DNA of 34,312 bases from an uncultured Lachnospiraceae bacterium (lineage in GTDB: Bacteria; Bacillota; Clostridia; Lachnospirales; Lachnospiraceae): positions 1-34,312 of the forward strand of contig CAMOJK010000019.1 of NCBI GenBank assembly GCA_946616835.1. The letters run 5' to 3'. The notes beneath the pieces are model-generated. The model was not told the origin of the DNA, did no database searches, and saw nothing but the letters and a program-made list of their open reading frames with translations. Shown here one piece after another: positions 15,361 through 24,187 of the stretch. The first letter of the stretch is position 1. Each line of letters begins with the position of its first letter. A program made the translations under genes and the position numbers.

Positions 15361-16365
15361 TTGGAAAAAGCCGGAACGAAAAAAAGAACGATCATAGGTT
15401 TTGGGATAATGTTAGTGCTGCTGGGAACGGCAGCGTTCATATCTGTTGCCGCCGGGAGTGTTTCCGTAAATATCTTTGCTCCCCTTTCGGATAATGACAG
15501 CATGATCATTTTTGATATCAGATTGCCGCGTACTCTTTTGGCGGCAGTATCAGGTGCGGCTCTTGCCGTTTCGGGATATCTTCTTCAGACCTTCTTCAGA
15601 AATCCGATAGCAGGTCCCTATGTAATGGGTATATCATCGGGAGCAAAAATGACTATGGTTCTTGCCATGACATTTGTCGTGGCAAGTGGTGGAAGCATGA
15701 CATCAGTCCTTAAGATCGTTGCGTCGTTTGCAGGTGCGCTGCTGTCAACTTTTCTGATACTCATATTGTCTTTCAGAGTTAAAAGCATGAGTGTGCTTTT
15801 GGTGGCAGGCATAATGGTGGGATATATCTGTACGGCTGTCACTGAATTCATAGTAACATTTGCTGATGACACTTCTATAATAAGCCTTCACGGCTGGGCG
15901 CAGGGAGGTTTTTCCAGTGCGGCATTTCCCGGAACGTATACTGCGGTGATACTGGTGCTTATCGGAATCGCAGGAGTATTCCTTATGTCAAAGCCTATAG
16001 GCGCATATATGCAGGGAGAAAAGTATGCTGAAAGTCTGGGGGTCAATGTCCGTGGGCTTCAATTGCTGATGATCATTTTTTCAAGCTTTCTTTCCGCGGT
16101 CGTTACAGCCTATGCCGGTCCCGTATCATTCGTTGGCATAGCAGTTCCCTTTCTTGTAAAAAAACTCATAAAGCAGTCCAGACCGATAATCCTGATACCG
16201 GCACTTATACTTGCCGGAGCTGCTTTTACTCTGTTCTGCGACATAGTTGCAAGGCTTTTGTTTTCACCGATCGAGCTGTCGCTTTCTACCGTGACGGCAT
16301 TCTTTGGTGCGCCGGTAGTTCTCTTTATAATGGCCGGGAGAAAGAGAGGGCAGCGGGATGAGTGA
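15361..16365 (+). CDS. FecCD/BtuC-family ABC permease
   Basis: A 334-residue integral membrane permease with about ten hydrophobic segments. Signatures are FDIRLPRTLLAAVSGAALAVSGYLLQ, FRNPIAGPYVMGISSGA, and the late GPVSFVGIAVPFLVK coupling region that contacts the ATPase. The TTG start at 15361, after GGAAATAACTGA, keeps the basic N-terminus (EKAGTKKR); an ATG at 15409 would cut into the first membrane helix. Its stop overlaps the next start by eight bases. Together with the preceding lipoprotein and the following ATPase domain it forms a complete type II importer, likely for corrinoids. Confidence 0.92.
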   Translation: MEKAGTKKRTIIGFGIMLVLLGTAAFISVAAGSVSVNIFAPLSDNDSMIIFDIRLPRTLLAAVSGAALAVSGYLLQTFFRNPIAGPYVMGISSGAKMTMVLAMTFVVASGGSMTSVLKIVASFAGALLSTFLILILSFRVKSMSVLLVAGIMVGYICTAVTEFIVTFADDTSIISLHGWAQGGFSSAAFPGTYTAVILVLIGIAGVFLMSKPIGAYMQGEKYAESLGVNVRGLQLLMIIFSSFLSAVVTAYAGPVSFVGIAVPFLVKKLIKQSRPIILIPALILAGAAFTLFCDIVARLLFSPIELSLSTVTAFFGAPVVLFIMAGRKRGQRDE

Positions 16366-18259
16366 CATGATAAAAGCGAGTGGGATTTCAGCAGGGTACA
16401 GTAAAAAAACAGTGCTGGAAGGAATTGACTTTGCTGTTTCGAAGGGTGAACTGATTTCATTGATCGGTCCAAACGGTGCGGGAAAGTCAACTCTCTTACA
16501 CGTGGTGGCAAGACAGCTTGAGGCAATGGCCGGTACGGTATATATATCCGGAACCGATATCCGTGAGATCAAAGGGAAAGATTTTTCAAAGAAAACAGCC
16601 GTGCTTTTTACTGCCAGGACACGACATGAAAATGAAAGCTGTTTTGATGTGGTATCGGCCGGAAGGTATCCCTATACCGGATGGTTTGGTATCCCTGAAA
16701 AAGCTGATATAGAAATAATAGAACAGGTTATGCGTGAAACCGACTGCTATGAGCTAAGGAACCTTCTTTTTGATAACCTGTCTGACGGGCAGAAACAGCG
16801 TGTGCTGATAGCGAGAGCTTTGGCACAGTGCCCTGAGGTGCTTATACTTGATGAACCTGCGGCATTCCTTGACCTGAAATATCAGATAGAGATGATGGAG
16901 CTTTTAACCTCCGTTGCACATAGGGAAGAGTCTCCTGTAACTGTATTTATGTCTGTGCATGATCTTTTTCTGGCAAACAGTTTTTCGGACCGGGTGCTGA
17001 TGGTAAAGGACGGGAAGATTTATAGATATGGTCTGCCCCAAGATGTAATGAAGTCTGAGATCCTGTCAGGACTTTATGATGTAAGCAGGGAAAAGATCGA
17101 AGAGATAATGAATCCCGGCGGAATATATGAAAGAGTCGGTGATAAAAAATTAAAAATAGGTTATACCACGGGAACTACCGCATCGCTTGCTTCTTATGGC
17201 GCGGCAATGCTTTTGCTTACGGGGGAGGTCCCGGATAAGCTTTCGCTGTATACGCCCGGAGGAATGTTGGTCAGCGTGTCGGCGGAGTCATCGGAGCTTC
17301 TTGAAGATGGAAAGCTTGCTGTATGCACCGTTAAGAAAAGAGCAGGAGACGATCCGGATGTGACGGATGGTATAAAGATTACATCAAGTGTCAGATTAAA
17401 CGAAAGCGGTACTGTCAATATCGATGGAGGGGCCGGTATAGGGCGGGTGACCAAGCCGGGACTTGACCGCAGTATTGGAGAAGCTGCCATTAATTCTGTA
17501 CCAAGGAAAATGATAACGGAAAGTGTGATCCGTGCAGCCGATGAAAACGGATACGAGGGAGGCTTTGATGTGGTGATATCCGCAGAGGACGGTGCAGTAC
17601 GGGCGAAGAATACAATGAATCCTTACCTTGGGATAGAGGGGGGGATATCTATCCTCGGGACCAGCGGTATAGTAGAGCCTATGTCTGAAAGGGCTGTGGT
17701 GAAAACCATAGAAGTGGCCTTAAAGCAGATACGCAGCGAAGGTGCAGAGAGGGTGATACTCACGCCGGGAAATCTGGGCGAAGACTTTATAAAGAAGTGC
17801 ATGGATCCTAAGCTTGGCATCAGATATGCCAGAGTTTCTAACTTTATCGGGGATGCGATAGAGCTGTGCAAGGCAGGCGGTTTTAAGGAAGTAATGCTTA
17901 TCGGCCACACAGGAAAGCTCATAAAGATAGCCGGTGGCGCAATGAATACCCACTCATCCTACGCTGACGGAAGACAGGAAGTTATAGGCTTTCATGCTGC
18001 TATGTGCGGTGCACCGGCTGAATGCATAAAAAAGATAGGTGATCAGGTTACAACGGAAGCCTGTGTGGATATCTTGAAAGAGTATAATGTATTGGAGGCT
18101 GCTACACAGGGGATACTTGATGCCATACAGAGCAGGCTTGAAAGGAAAGCAGGAGAGAATATGAGGATCGGCGCACTTTTGCTTACAAGGAAGTACGGCG
18201 TATTCGGGGTAACTGACAAAGGCAGGGAACTGATAAAAGAGTGGGGCGGTGAGATTTAG
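16358..18259 (+). CDS. cbiD: Fusion of ABC importer ATPase and CbiD (cobalt-precorrin-5B C1-methyltransferase)
   Basis: Two whole proteins in one 633-codon frame. Residues 1-250 are a FecE/BtuD-type ATPase: Walker A GPNGAGKST, an atypical signature LSDGQKQR, Walker B VLILDEPAAFLDL and the switch His in SVHD; the usual Q-loop region reads LFTART. Residues about 251-633 are CbiD, which methylates C1 of the corrin ring precursor. It opens with IGYTTGTTAS (the family norm is GYTTGTCA, so Cys is replaced by Thr) and contains GIGRVTKPGL, NPYLGIEGGISILGTSGIVEPMS and LIGHTGKLIKIAGG. An in-frame ATG at 17108, after GAAGAGAT, would give a free 383-residue CbiD of normal size, so both forms may be made. 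The fusion ties uptake directly to biosynthesis. Confidence 0.92.
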   Translation: MSDMIKASGISAGYSKKTVLEGIDFAVSKGELISLIGPNGAGKSTLLHVVARQLEAMAGTVYISGTDIREIKGKDFSKKTAVLFTARTRHENESCFDVVSAGRYPYTGWFGIPEKADIEIIEQVMRETDCYELRNLLFDNLSDGQKQRVLIARALAQCPEVLILDEPAAFLDLKYQIEMMELLTSVAHREESPVTVFMSVHDLFLANSFSDRVLMVKDGKIYRYGLPQDVMKSEILSGLYDVSREKIEEIMNPGGIYERVGDKKLKIGYTTGTTASLASYGAAMLLLTGEVPDKLSLYTPGGMLVSVSAESSELLEDGKLAVCTVKKRAGDDPDVTDGIKITSSVRLNESGTVNIDGGAGIGRVTKPGLDRSIGEAAINSVPRKMITESVIRAADENGYEGGFDVVISAEDGAVRAKNTMNPYLGIEGGISILGTSGIVEPMSERAVVKTIEVALKQIRSEGAERVILTPGNLGEDFIKKCMDPKLGIRYARVSNFIGDAIELCKAGGFKEVMLIGHTGKLIKIAGGAMNTHSSYADGRQEVIGFHAAMCGAPAECIKKIGDQVTTEACVDILKEYNVLEAATQGILDAIQSRLERKAGENMRIGALLLTRKYGVFGVTDKGRELIKEWGGEI

Positions 18260-18261
18260 AT

Positions 18262-19854
18262 ATGGTAGTTTTTGTAGGAGCAGGATCCGGTGATCCGGAA
18301 CTGATCACGGTAAAAGGAAAAGAATACCTGAAAAAGGCAGACTGTATAATATATGCGGGGAGTCTGGTCAACCCTGAGCTTTTAAAATATGCAGGGGAGA
18401 ATACCACTGTTTATGACAGTGCAAAGATGACTCTGGAAGAAGTGATATCCGTCATGGAAAGATATCGGAACGGTTTGGTAGTAAGGCTCCATACCGGGGA
18501 TCCATCGTTGTATGGCGCTATCAGGGAACAGATGGAGCAGCTTGATATGCTTGGAATAGAACACCATTCTGTTCCGGGAGTATCCAGCTTTTTGGCGGCG
18601 GCTGCATCGCTTGATGCAGAATATACGCTGCCTGAAGTGAGCCAAAGCCTGATAATCACACGTGCAGAGGGGCGTACTCCGGTGCCCGCGGGCCAGCAGC
18701 TTCATGTGCTTGCTGCTACGGGAGCATCACTGGCAATTTTTCTTTCAGCTTCTCTTACGGAAAAGGTAAAGACAGAGCTGCTGTCAGGCGGTTTATCCCC
18801 GGATACACCTGTTGCGATAGTCTATAAGGCATCCTGGCCGGATGAAAAGATATTAAAATGTACTATAGAAACTCTTCCGGAAGCTGCGGAGGCGGAAGGC
18901 ATAGAAAAGACTGCCCTGATACTGGTGGGCGATTTTCTGAAAGGTGCGGGAGATCGATCTAAGCTTTATCATCCGGATTTTACGACTATGTACAGGAGCG
19001 GTAAGAAAAAAAGAAAGCTGAGTATTGCCGCTTTTACGGATAAAGGATATGAATTGGGCAAAAAAATAGCGGAAGCATTAAGGAATAGTTATGCTGTTAA
19101 GAATAAAGCAGGCTGTTCTATCGGTGATAGGACAGATTCGGAAGGTAGAAATCCGGATTATATTACCTGCGACCGCATTGAAAGAGGTGGTCTCTCAAAA
19201 TGGACACAGAGCATGTTTTACGAGTCAGAGGCTATAGTATTCGTAGGCGCGGCAGGAATAGCTGTCCGTGCGATTTCGGCCTTTCCCAGGTCAAAGACTT
19301 CGGATCCCGCGGTAGTGGTAGTGGATGAGGACGGAAAGTATGCAATCCCCATATTGTCTGAGGAGTATGGCGGAGCAAACCGGATTGCTCAGGAGATAGC
19401 GGGAATAACAGGAGCACAGGCTGTCATAACAAGCAGGCAGGGAAAAAAGAATGAGAAGAGATATGTTACGGTAGGTATAGGTTGCAAGCGGGGAACTTCG
19501 TACGAGGATATAGAAAAGGCATATGATACTTTCATAAGGGATAACGACATTCCTTATGATGAAGTCAGTGCATTTGCAAGCATAAATTTGAAAAAGGACG
19601 AAGAGGGACTGCTGGAATTTGCGGATAAGAAAGGAATACCTATAGCCTTTTATTCACCGGAAGAGCTCATGGAAGTTCGGGGCGAGTTTGAATCTTCGGA
19701 TTTTGTGATGAAGATCACAGGATGTGATAATGTTTGTGAGAGGGCGGCAGTTAAGCTGGCGGGAGAAGCAGTTTCTGTACATAAGACAGCTTATGACGGA
19801 GTTACCCTGGCAGCTGTTTACGGAGTGATAGCACCGGTGAGTGAGAAGAAATAA
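18262..19854 (+). CDS. cbiF/cbiG: Fusion of CbiF (precorrin-4 C11-methyltransferase) and CbiG (cobalt-precorrin-5A hydrolase)
   Basis: Residues 1-250 are CbiF, which methylates C11: VVFVGAGSGDPELITVKG, YAGSLVNPELL, LHTGDPSLYGA and SVPGVSSFLAAAA are the tetrapyrrole-methylase signatures. Residues about 254-530 are CbiG, which opens the delta-lactone and releases acetaldehyde: VFVGAAGIAVRAI, PAVVVVDEDGKYAIPILS and VGIGCKRGTS. The usual HLGGAN element reads EEYGGANRIA here, losing the His. The two steps follow each other in the anaerobic pathway, so the fusion is functionally sensible. The gene starts two bases after the CbiD stop. Both halves are confidently assigned. Confidence 0.94.
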   Translation: MVVFVGAGSGDPELITVKGKEYLKKADCIIYAGSLVNPELLKYAGENTTVYDSAKMTLEEVISVMERYRNGLVVRLHTGDPSLYGAIREQMEQLDMLGIEHHSVPGVSSFLAAAASLDAEYTLPEVSQSLIITRAEGRTPVPAGQQLHVLAATGASLAIFLSASLTEKVKTELLSGGLSPDTPVAIVYKASWPDEKILKCTIETLPEAAEAEGIEKTALILVGDFLKGAGDRSKLYHPDFTTMYRSGKKKRKLSIAAFTDKGYELGKKIAEALRNSYAVKNKAGCSIGDRTDSEGRNPDYITCDRIERGGLSKWTQSMFYESEAIVFVGAAGIAVRAISAFPRSKTSDPAVVVVDEDGKYAIPILSEEYGGANRIAQEIAGITGAQAVITSRQGKKNEKRYVTVGIGCKRGTSYEDIEKAYDTFIRDNDIPYDEVSAFASINLKKDEEGLLEFADKKGIPIAFYSPEELMEVRGEFESSDFVMKITGCDNVCERAAVKLAGEAVSVHKTAYDGVTLAAVYGVIAPVSEKK

Positions 19855-19904
19855 ATGCTGTCAGTCAGTGGTAAGCTGATATAGAGTTTGTGCGGAGGAA
19901 AGTG

Positions 19905-20660
19905 ATGGGTGTACTGTATGTAGTGGGTATAGGTCCCGGCGGATATGCGGACATGAGCATAAAGGCAATAGATGCTATAAAAAAATCCGAATTGATAGTA
20001 GGATATACGGCTTATATCAGATTGCTTAAGGAGAGTCTTTCAGAAGAGGTCTGGATGCGGGATAAGGATTTCTATGACACAGGAATGATGGGAGAGGCTA
20101 AGCGGTGCAGGTATGCCATAGGGGAAGCAGTCAAAGGACGGACGGTTTCCGTGATATGTACCGGGGATGCCGGAGTGTATGGTATGGCATCGCCTGTTCT
20201 TGAGCTGCTTGATGAAAGGAACGTAAGCGTGGAAGTAATACCGGGTATCACTGCAGCCTGTTCAGGAGCAGCGATACTGGGGGCACCTCTTAGCAATGAT
20301 TTCTGTGTGATATCACTTTCTGACAGGCTTACTCCGTATGAGGTGATAGTGAAAAGGTTAAAAGGTGCTGCCACTGCGGATTTCCCTATAGTTCTTTATA
20401 ATCCTGCATCAAAGGGAAGGCCGGATGCACTTAAAAAAGCGGTAGAAGTGTTAGAAGAGTGTGGTATTCCGGAGTCTACGGTCTGTGGTATAGCGCATAG
20501 TATAGGTCGTGATGGTGAGAGTGTGACAATAACAGATCTTGGTCGGCTTTGTGATAATGAGGTCACAATGTCAGATACTGTTTTTATAGGGAATAGTCTG
20601 AGCTATAAAAAAGATGGGCGTATAGTTACGCCAAGAGGATATAAAATGTCTCAGGATTAA
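19905..20660 (+). CDS. cbiH: Cobalt-precorrin-3 C17-methyltransferase
   Basis: Methylates C17 and drives ring contraction. The 251-residue protein begins MGVLYVVGIGPGGYADMS and has GYTAYIRLL, CTGDAGVYGMA, IPGITAACSGAAILGAPLSNDFC and VLYNPASKGRP, all diagnostic of CbiH/CobJ. The frame can be opened at 19890, but the GGAGG at 19894-19898 sits six bases before ATG 19905, which I take as the start. It is the standalone CbiH without the ferredoxin-like extension seen in some homologues. A 50-base gap separates it from cbiFG. Confidence 0.95.
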   Translation: MGVLYVVGIGPGGYADMSIKAIDAIKKSELIVGYTAYIRLLKESLSEEVWMRDKDFYDTGMMGEAKRCRYAIGEAVKGRTVSVICTGDAGVYGMASPVLELLDERNVSVEVIPGITAACSGAAILGAPLSNDFCVISLSDRLTPYEVIVKRLKGAATADFPIVLYNPASKGRPDALKKAVEVLEECGIPESTVCGIAHSIGRDGESVTITDLGRLCDNEVTMSDTVFIGNSLSYKKDGRIVTPRGYKMSQD

Positions 20661-20705
20661 GCATATGCAATCCTGTGTCCGGTGATGCATTATTATAGTA
20701 AGCGC

Positions 20706-20742
20706 AGTAAACGACAAAATAAAAAGTGTTTTGTCGTTTACT
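20706..20742 (+). repeat. Perfect 14-bp hairpin between cbiH and cbiJ
   Basis: AGTAAACGACAAAA at 20706-20719 pairs perfectly with 20729-20742 across a nine-base loop. It sits 21 bases before the cbiJ start and is not followed by a T-run, so it is not an intrinsic terminator. It may be an RNA-processing or stability element that sets different levels for upstream and downstream genes of the operon. Confidence 0.7.
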
Positions 20743-20763
20743 ATATAAATAGAAAGGCAGAAA

Positions 20764-21507
20764 ATGAAAATACTTATATTTGCGGGGACATCGGATGGCA
20801 GGGAATTGTCATATCGTCTGGCGGAAAAGTACGATGTGACGGCATCAGTTGCGACAGAATACGGCAGAATTCTTGAAGAAAGCTATGGGGATTCAGGGCA
20901 TATAAAAGTTTTATCCGGCAGGATGACTGAGGATGAAATGGAAACGCTCATGAAGGATTATGATGTCTGCATTGACGCTACTCATCCCTACGCAGTCGAA
21001 GCCGGAGAAAATATTAAAAAGGCGGCAGAGTGTGCCGGAATCAGGCTGCTAAGGCTTGGACGTAAGGCTTGTAAGATTCCGGATGATGCAGCAGTTTTTT
21101 CTACTGTGGCAGAGGCGGCAGAGTATCTTAAAGAAAAAAAAGGAAATGTGCTGATCGCTACCGGCGTCAAGGAAATAAAGAAGTTTATTACGGTCGGAAA
21201 GGAGCGGCTTACTGTGAGGATACTGCCGGCGGATGAGTCGCTAAGGAGTGCAAAAGATTCCGGCTTAACTGAAGAGAATATCCTGACAGGGGTAGGACCA
21301 TTTTCGAAAGAGGATAATATTAAAGTCATAAGGGAAAGAAATATAGAATATTTTGTGACAAAGGATGGCGGTACTGCCGGGGGATTTCCTGAGAAAGCCG
21401 CAGCCTGCAGGGAGTGCGGAATACAGATGGTCGTAATAAAGCGGCCGGAAGGCAGGGAAGGAATCGGGACAGAGGAGATTATTGAAGAAATCGCAAAATT
21501 TGAATGA
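20764..21507 (+). CDS. cbiJ: Cobalt-precorrin-6A reductase
   Basis: Reduces the ring of cobalt-precorrin-6A with NAD(P)H. The 247-residue protein opens with KILIFAGTSDGRELSYRLAE and contains DATHPYA, GNVLIATGVKEIKKF, VRILP, and the C-terminal FVTKDGGTAGGFPEKAAAC, all of the CbiJ/CobK family. The start follows AAAGGCAG, placed after an intercistronic hairpin. The order CbiH-CbiJ-CbiET matches successive steps of the pathway. Confidence 0.94.
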   Translation: MKILIFAGTSDGRELSYRLAEKYDVTASVATEYGRILEESYGDSGHIKVLSGRMTEDEMETLMKDYDVCIDATHPYAVEAGENIKKAAECAGIRLLRLGRKACKIPDDAAVFSTVAEAAEYLKEKKGNVLIATGVKEIKKFITVGKERLTVRILPADESLRSAKDSGLTEENILTGVGPFSKEDNIKVIRERNIEYFVTKDGGTAGGFPEKAAACRECGIQMVVIKRPEGREGIGTEEIIEEIAKFE

Positions 21508-21579
21508 TCAAATAGATATAACAAGAGTTTTATGTGATCTGGTATAAGATAAAAATAGTTAAACACAGGGTGGAAAGAT

Positions 21580-22818
21580 ATGATCTATATAATGGGAATG
21601 GGGGCCGGAGGGTATGAAGGGCTTACCATAGAGGAGTCAGAGATAATAGCCGGAGCAAAATGTCTGCTTGGTGCAAAGCGTCTTCTTGATAATATTCCTG
21701 ATGACAGGACACATGGCGAGAAAAAAAGCATTATCCGTGCATCTGAGATTGTCGGATACATTGAAGAACATAAAGAGGGTGATATCTGTGTACTTTTTTC
21801 AGGTGACACCGGCTTTTATTCTGGGGCAGACGGATTAAAAAAAGTACTTGATGAAAGGGAATACAAGTACAGGATCATACCTAATGCCTCATCTTTTTCT
21901 GTGATGGCATCAAGGATAGGTGTTGATTACAGGAGTAGCACATTGGTTTCGCTTCACGGAAGATGCGGCAGTGAGAACGAGTTTAAAAGAGCTGTGACAG
22001 GTGCGCTTATGAAGGGAAGGTCAGTTTTTTTCCTTACAGGCGGGGAAAATTCTCCGGCACGCATCGCAAAAGTCCTTGTTGATGCCGGACTGTCAGATGT
22101 GTGTATGTATATTGGGGTATCACTGGGGGAAAGCGGAGAAACATTAGTATCGGATTCTGCTGAAGTGATATTGGGACAGACATTTGCAGATCCGAATATA
22201 GTATATGTTCCGGAAGTGCATGTGTATAAAAGACGGATTCCGGGAATAGACGATGAGGAATTCATCCGAGGTGATATTCCGATGACGAAGAAATATATAA
22301 GGGGCGCTGTTATATCTGAAATGGCAGCTGCAAAAGGGAAGGTATCAGTCATATGGGACATAGGTGCCGGAACAGGAAGTGTAAGCGTGGAGGCTGCATT
22401 GTGTTTCCCTGATGCTACGGTGCAGGCAGTAGAGATAAAGGATGAAGGAGTTTCACTTATCAGGGAGAACAGAAAGAAATTCCATACATACAACATGGAG
22501 GTTATCTGCGGTGCGGCATCTGATATTCTGGGAAGTCTGGAAAATCCTGATGTGGTATTTATAGGAGGAAGCGGCGGGGAGCTGTACTTCATACTCGAAT
22601 ATTTATACAGATCAGGGCAAAAGATACATGTCGTGATGACAGCAGTTACTATTGATACAATAAGTGAGATTCACCGATACCTTGAAGAAAAAAATATGGA
22701 AGCATCCATGTGTGAGATAGCTGTAAGTAATGTAAAAAAGATAGGAAGCAGTCATATGCTAAGACCTGAGAGTCCGGTGTTTATCATTAGTTTTGATATT
22801 GGCGGGGAGGCGGTATGA
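21580..22818 (+). CDS. cbiET: Bifunctional CbiE-CbiT: cobalt-precorrin-7 C5-methyltransferase and cobalt-precorrin-6B C15-methyltransferase/decarboxylase
   Basis: 412 residues with two SAM-dependent enzymes. CbiE (about 1-200) has YIMGMGAGGYEGLT, LLGAKRLL, LFSGDTGFYSGA and LHGRCGSENE. CbiT (about 215-412) is a Rossmann methyltransferase that opens with the typical EFIRGDIPMTKKYIRGAVIS and carries VIWDIGAGTGSVSVEAAL, AVEIKDEG and VFIGGSGGEL. The same fusion is known as CobL in the aerobic pathway. The start follows GGTGGAAAG, and the stop overlaps cbiA by four bases. Confidence 0.95.
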   Translation: MIYIMGMGAGGYEGLTIEESEIIAGAKCLLGAKRLLDNIPDDRTHGEKKSIIRASEIVGYIEEHKEGDICVLFSGDTGFYSGADGLKKVLDEREYKYRIIPNASSFSVMASRIGVDYRSSTLVSLHGRCGSENEFKRAVTGALMKGRSVFFLTGGENSPARIAKVLVDAGLSDVCMYIGVSLGESGETLVSDSAEVILGQTFADPNIVYVPEVHVYKRRIPGIDDEEFIRGDIPMTKKYIRGAVISEMAAAKGKVSVIWDIGAGTGSVSVEAALCFPDATVQAVEIKDEGVSLIRENRKKFHTYNMEVICGAASDILGSLENPDVVFIGGSGGELYFILEYLYRSGQKIHVVMTAVTIDTISEIHRYLEEKNMEASMCEIAVSNVKKIGSSHMLRPESPVFIISFDIGGEAV

Positions 22819-24155
22819 TCTCGTTTATGTTGTCCGCTCTTCAGTCAGGAAGCGGGAAGACAATGGTAACAGTGACACTGCTTGAGCTTTTAAGACGCAG
22901 GGGATTAAAGCTCTGTTCCTTTAAGACAGGGCCGGATTATATAGATCCAGGATTTCACAGATGCGTGGAGGGAGTGGATACTCATAATCTGGATCTGTTC
23001 ATGTCTGATGAGAATACTGTGAAAAGCATCTTTGCTGAATCGTGCAGTGAAAAGGATTGCGCTGTGATAGAAGGCGCAATGGGTTTCTATGACGGTCTTG
23101 GCGGCATAAGCGAAAAGGCAAGTTCCTATGATGTGGCTAGAGTTTTAAGGCTTCCCGTGATAATAGTGATCGATGCGAAGGGCCTTTCTTTTTCCCTGTC
23201 GGCCGTGCTGAAGAGCTTTGCTGAATTCAGGAAGAATGCGAATATAGTTGGCTTTATCCTGAACAGGACATCGCCCGTTATGGCAGAAAGAATGGGCGCA
23301 GCCATAGCCGGAGAGACGGGGCTTAAATACTTCGGATATATAGAAGAATCAGAAGGCATAAAAATAGAGAGCAGGCATCTGGGACTTGTGAGGGCTTCTG
23401 AAAATAAGGACATCATTGAAGGAATAAAAAGCTCTGCTGATAAGGCGGCTGATACGATAAAGCTGGACGAGATAATTAACGCCTGCAGGCATCAGGATGA
23501 CCTTTGTTATATAAAAGGTATAATAAAAGGCTTTGATGTGAAAATCTGTGTAGTACGGGATGATGCTTTTTCATTTGTCTACAGGGAAAGCCTGGAACTT
23601 TTTGAAAAGCTTGGAGCTGAAATAGAGTATGTAAGCCTGCTTAAAGATGAGAAGCTTCCGGATGACTGTAAGGGACTGTATATTCCCGGGGGATATCCGG
23701 AGCTTTATGTCAAGGAACTGTCGAGCAATATGTCCATGAGGCAGTCAGTAAAAAAGGAAATAGAGTCAGGTCTGCCTGTTATAGCAGAGTGCGGCGGCTT
23801 TATGTACCTCCAGGATTCCATAGAGGAAGACTGGAAGCATTATAAGATGGCAGGAATTTACGGCGGGCATGCCAAAAAGACAAAGGGTCTTGTCAGGTTC
23901 GGATACGTGACTCTGGATGACGGGAAGGGCGTGGTTATGAACGGGCATTCCTTCCATCATTATGATATCGGAACTGAAAACCTTGGCAGTGACTACCTAG
24001 TAACAAAGCCCTTAAGCAAAAAGTCATGGCGCGAGGCCTACAGGCTGAACGGAGGCTACGCCGGATTCCCTCATTTATATCCTGCAGGCTGCATGGATTT
24101 TGTTAAGGAATTTCTCAAGTCCTGTGAGAAGTATCGGGATCAAAATAAAGATTGA
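22815..24155 (+). CDS. cbiA: Cobyrinic acid a,c-diamide synthase
   Basis: ATP- and glutamine-dependent amidation of the a and c side chains. The 446-residue protein has an N-terminal P-loop domain (SALQSGSGKTMVTVTLLELL, residues about 6-25), FKTGPDYIDPGFH and EGAMGFYDGL. Its C-terminal class I glutaminase-like domain has GLYIPGGYPELY, the catalytic Cys in PVIAECGGFMYL, and a late GHSFHHYD. The size is that of the CbiA family rather than CbiP. Start and previous stop overlap as ATGA, indicating coupled translation. Confidence 0.95.
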   Translation: MISFMLSALQSGSGKTMVTVTLLELLRRRGLKLCSFKTGPDYIDPGFHRCVEGVDTHNLDLFMSDENTVKSIFAESCSEKDCAVIEGAMGFYDGLGGISEKASSYDVARVLRLPVIIVIDAKGLSFSLSAVLKSFAEFRKNANIVGFILNRTSPVMAERMGAAIAGETGLKYFGYIEESEGIKIESRHLGLVRASENKDIIEGIKSSADKAADTIKLDEIINACRHQDDLCYIKGIIKGFDVKICVVRDDAFSFVYRESLELFEKLGAEIEYVSLLKDEKLPDDCKGLYIPGGYPELYVKELSSNMSMRQSVKKEIESGLPVIAECGGFMYLQDSIEEDWKHYKMAGIYGGHAKKTKGLVRFGYVTLDDGKGVVMNGHSFHHYDIGTENLGSDYLVTKPLSKKSWREAYRLNGGYAGFPHLYPAGCMDFVKEFLKSCEKYRDQNKD

Positions 24156-24187
24156 ACACTTAGATAGAGCGAGGTAAGTTCAGCAAT

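Noticed and set aside
21954-22592. 212-codon minus-strand ORF inside cbiET
   Set aside because: Ser/Thr/Pro-rich antisense shadow of a well-supported gene; no family resemblance.
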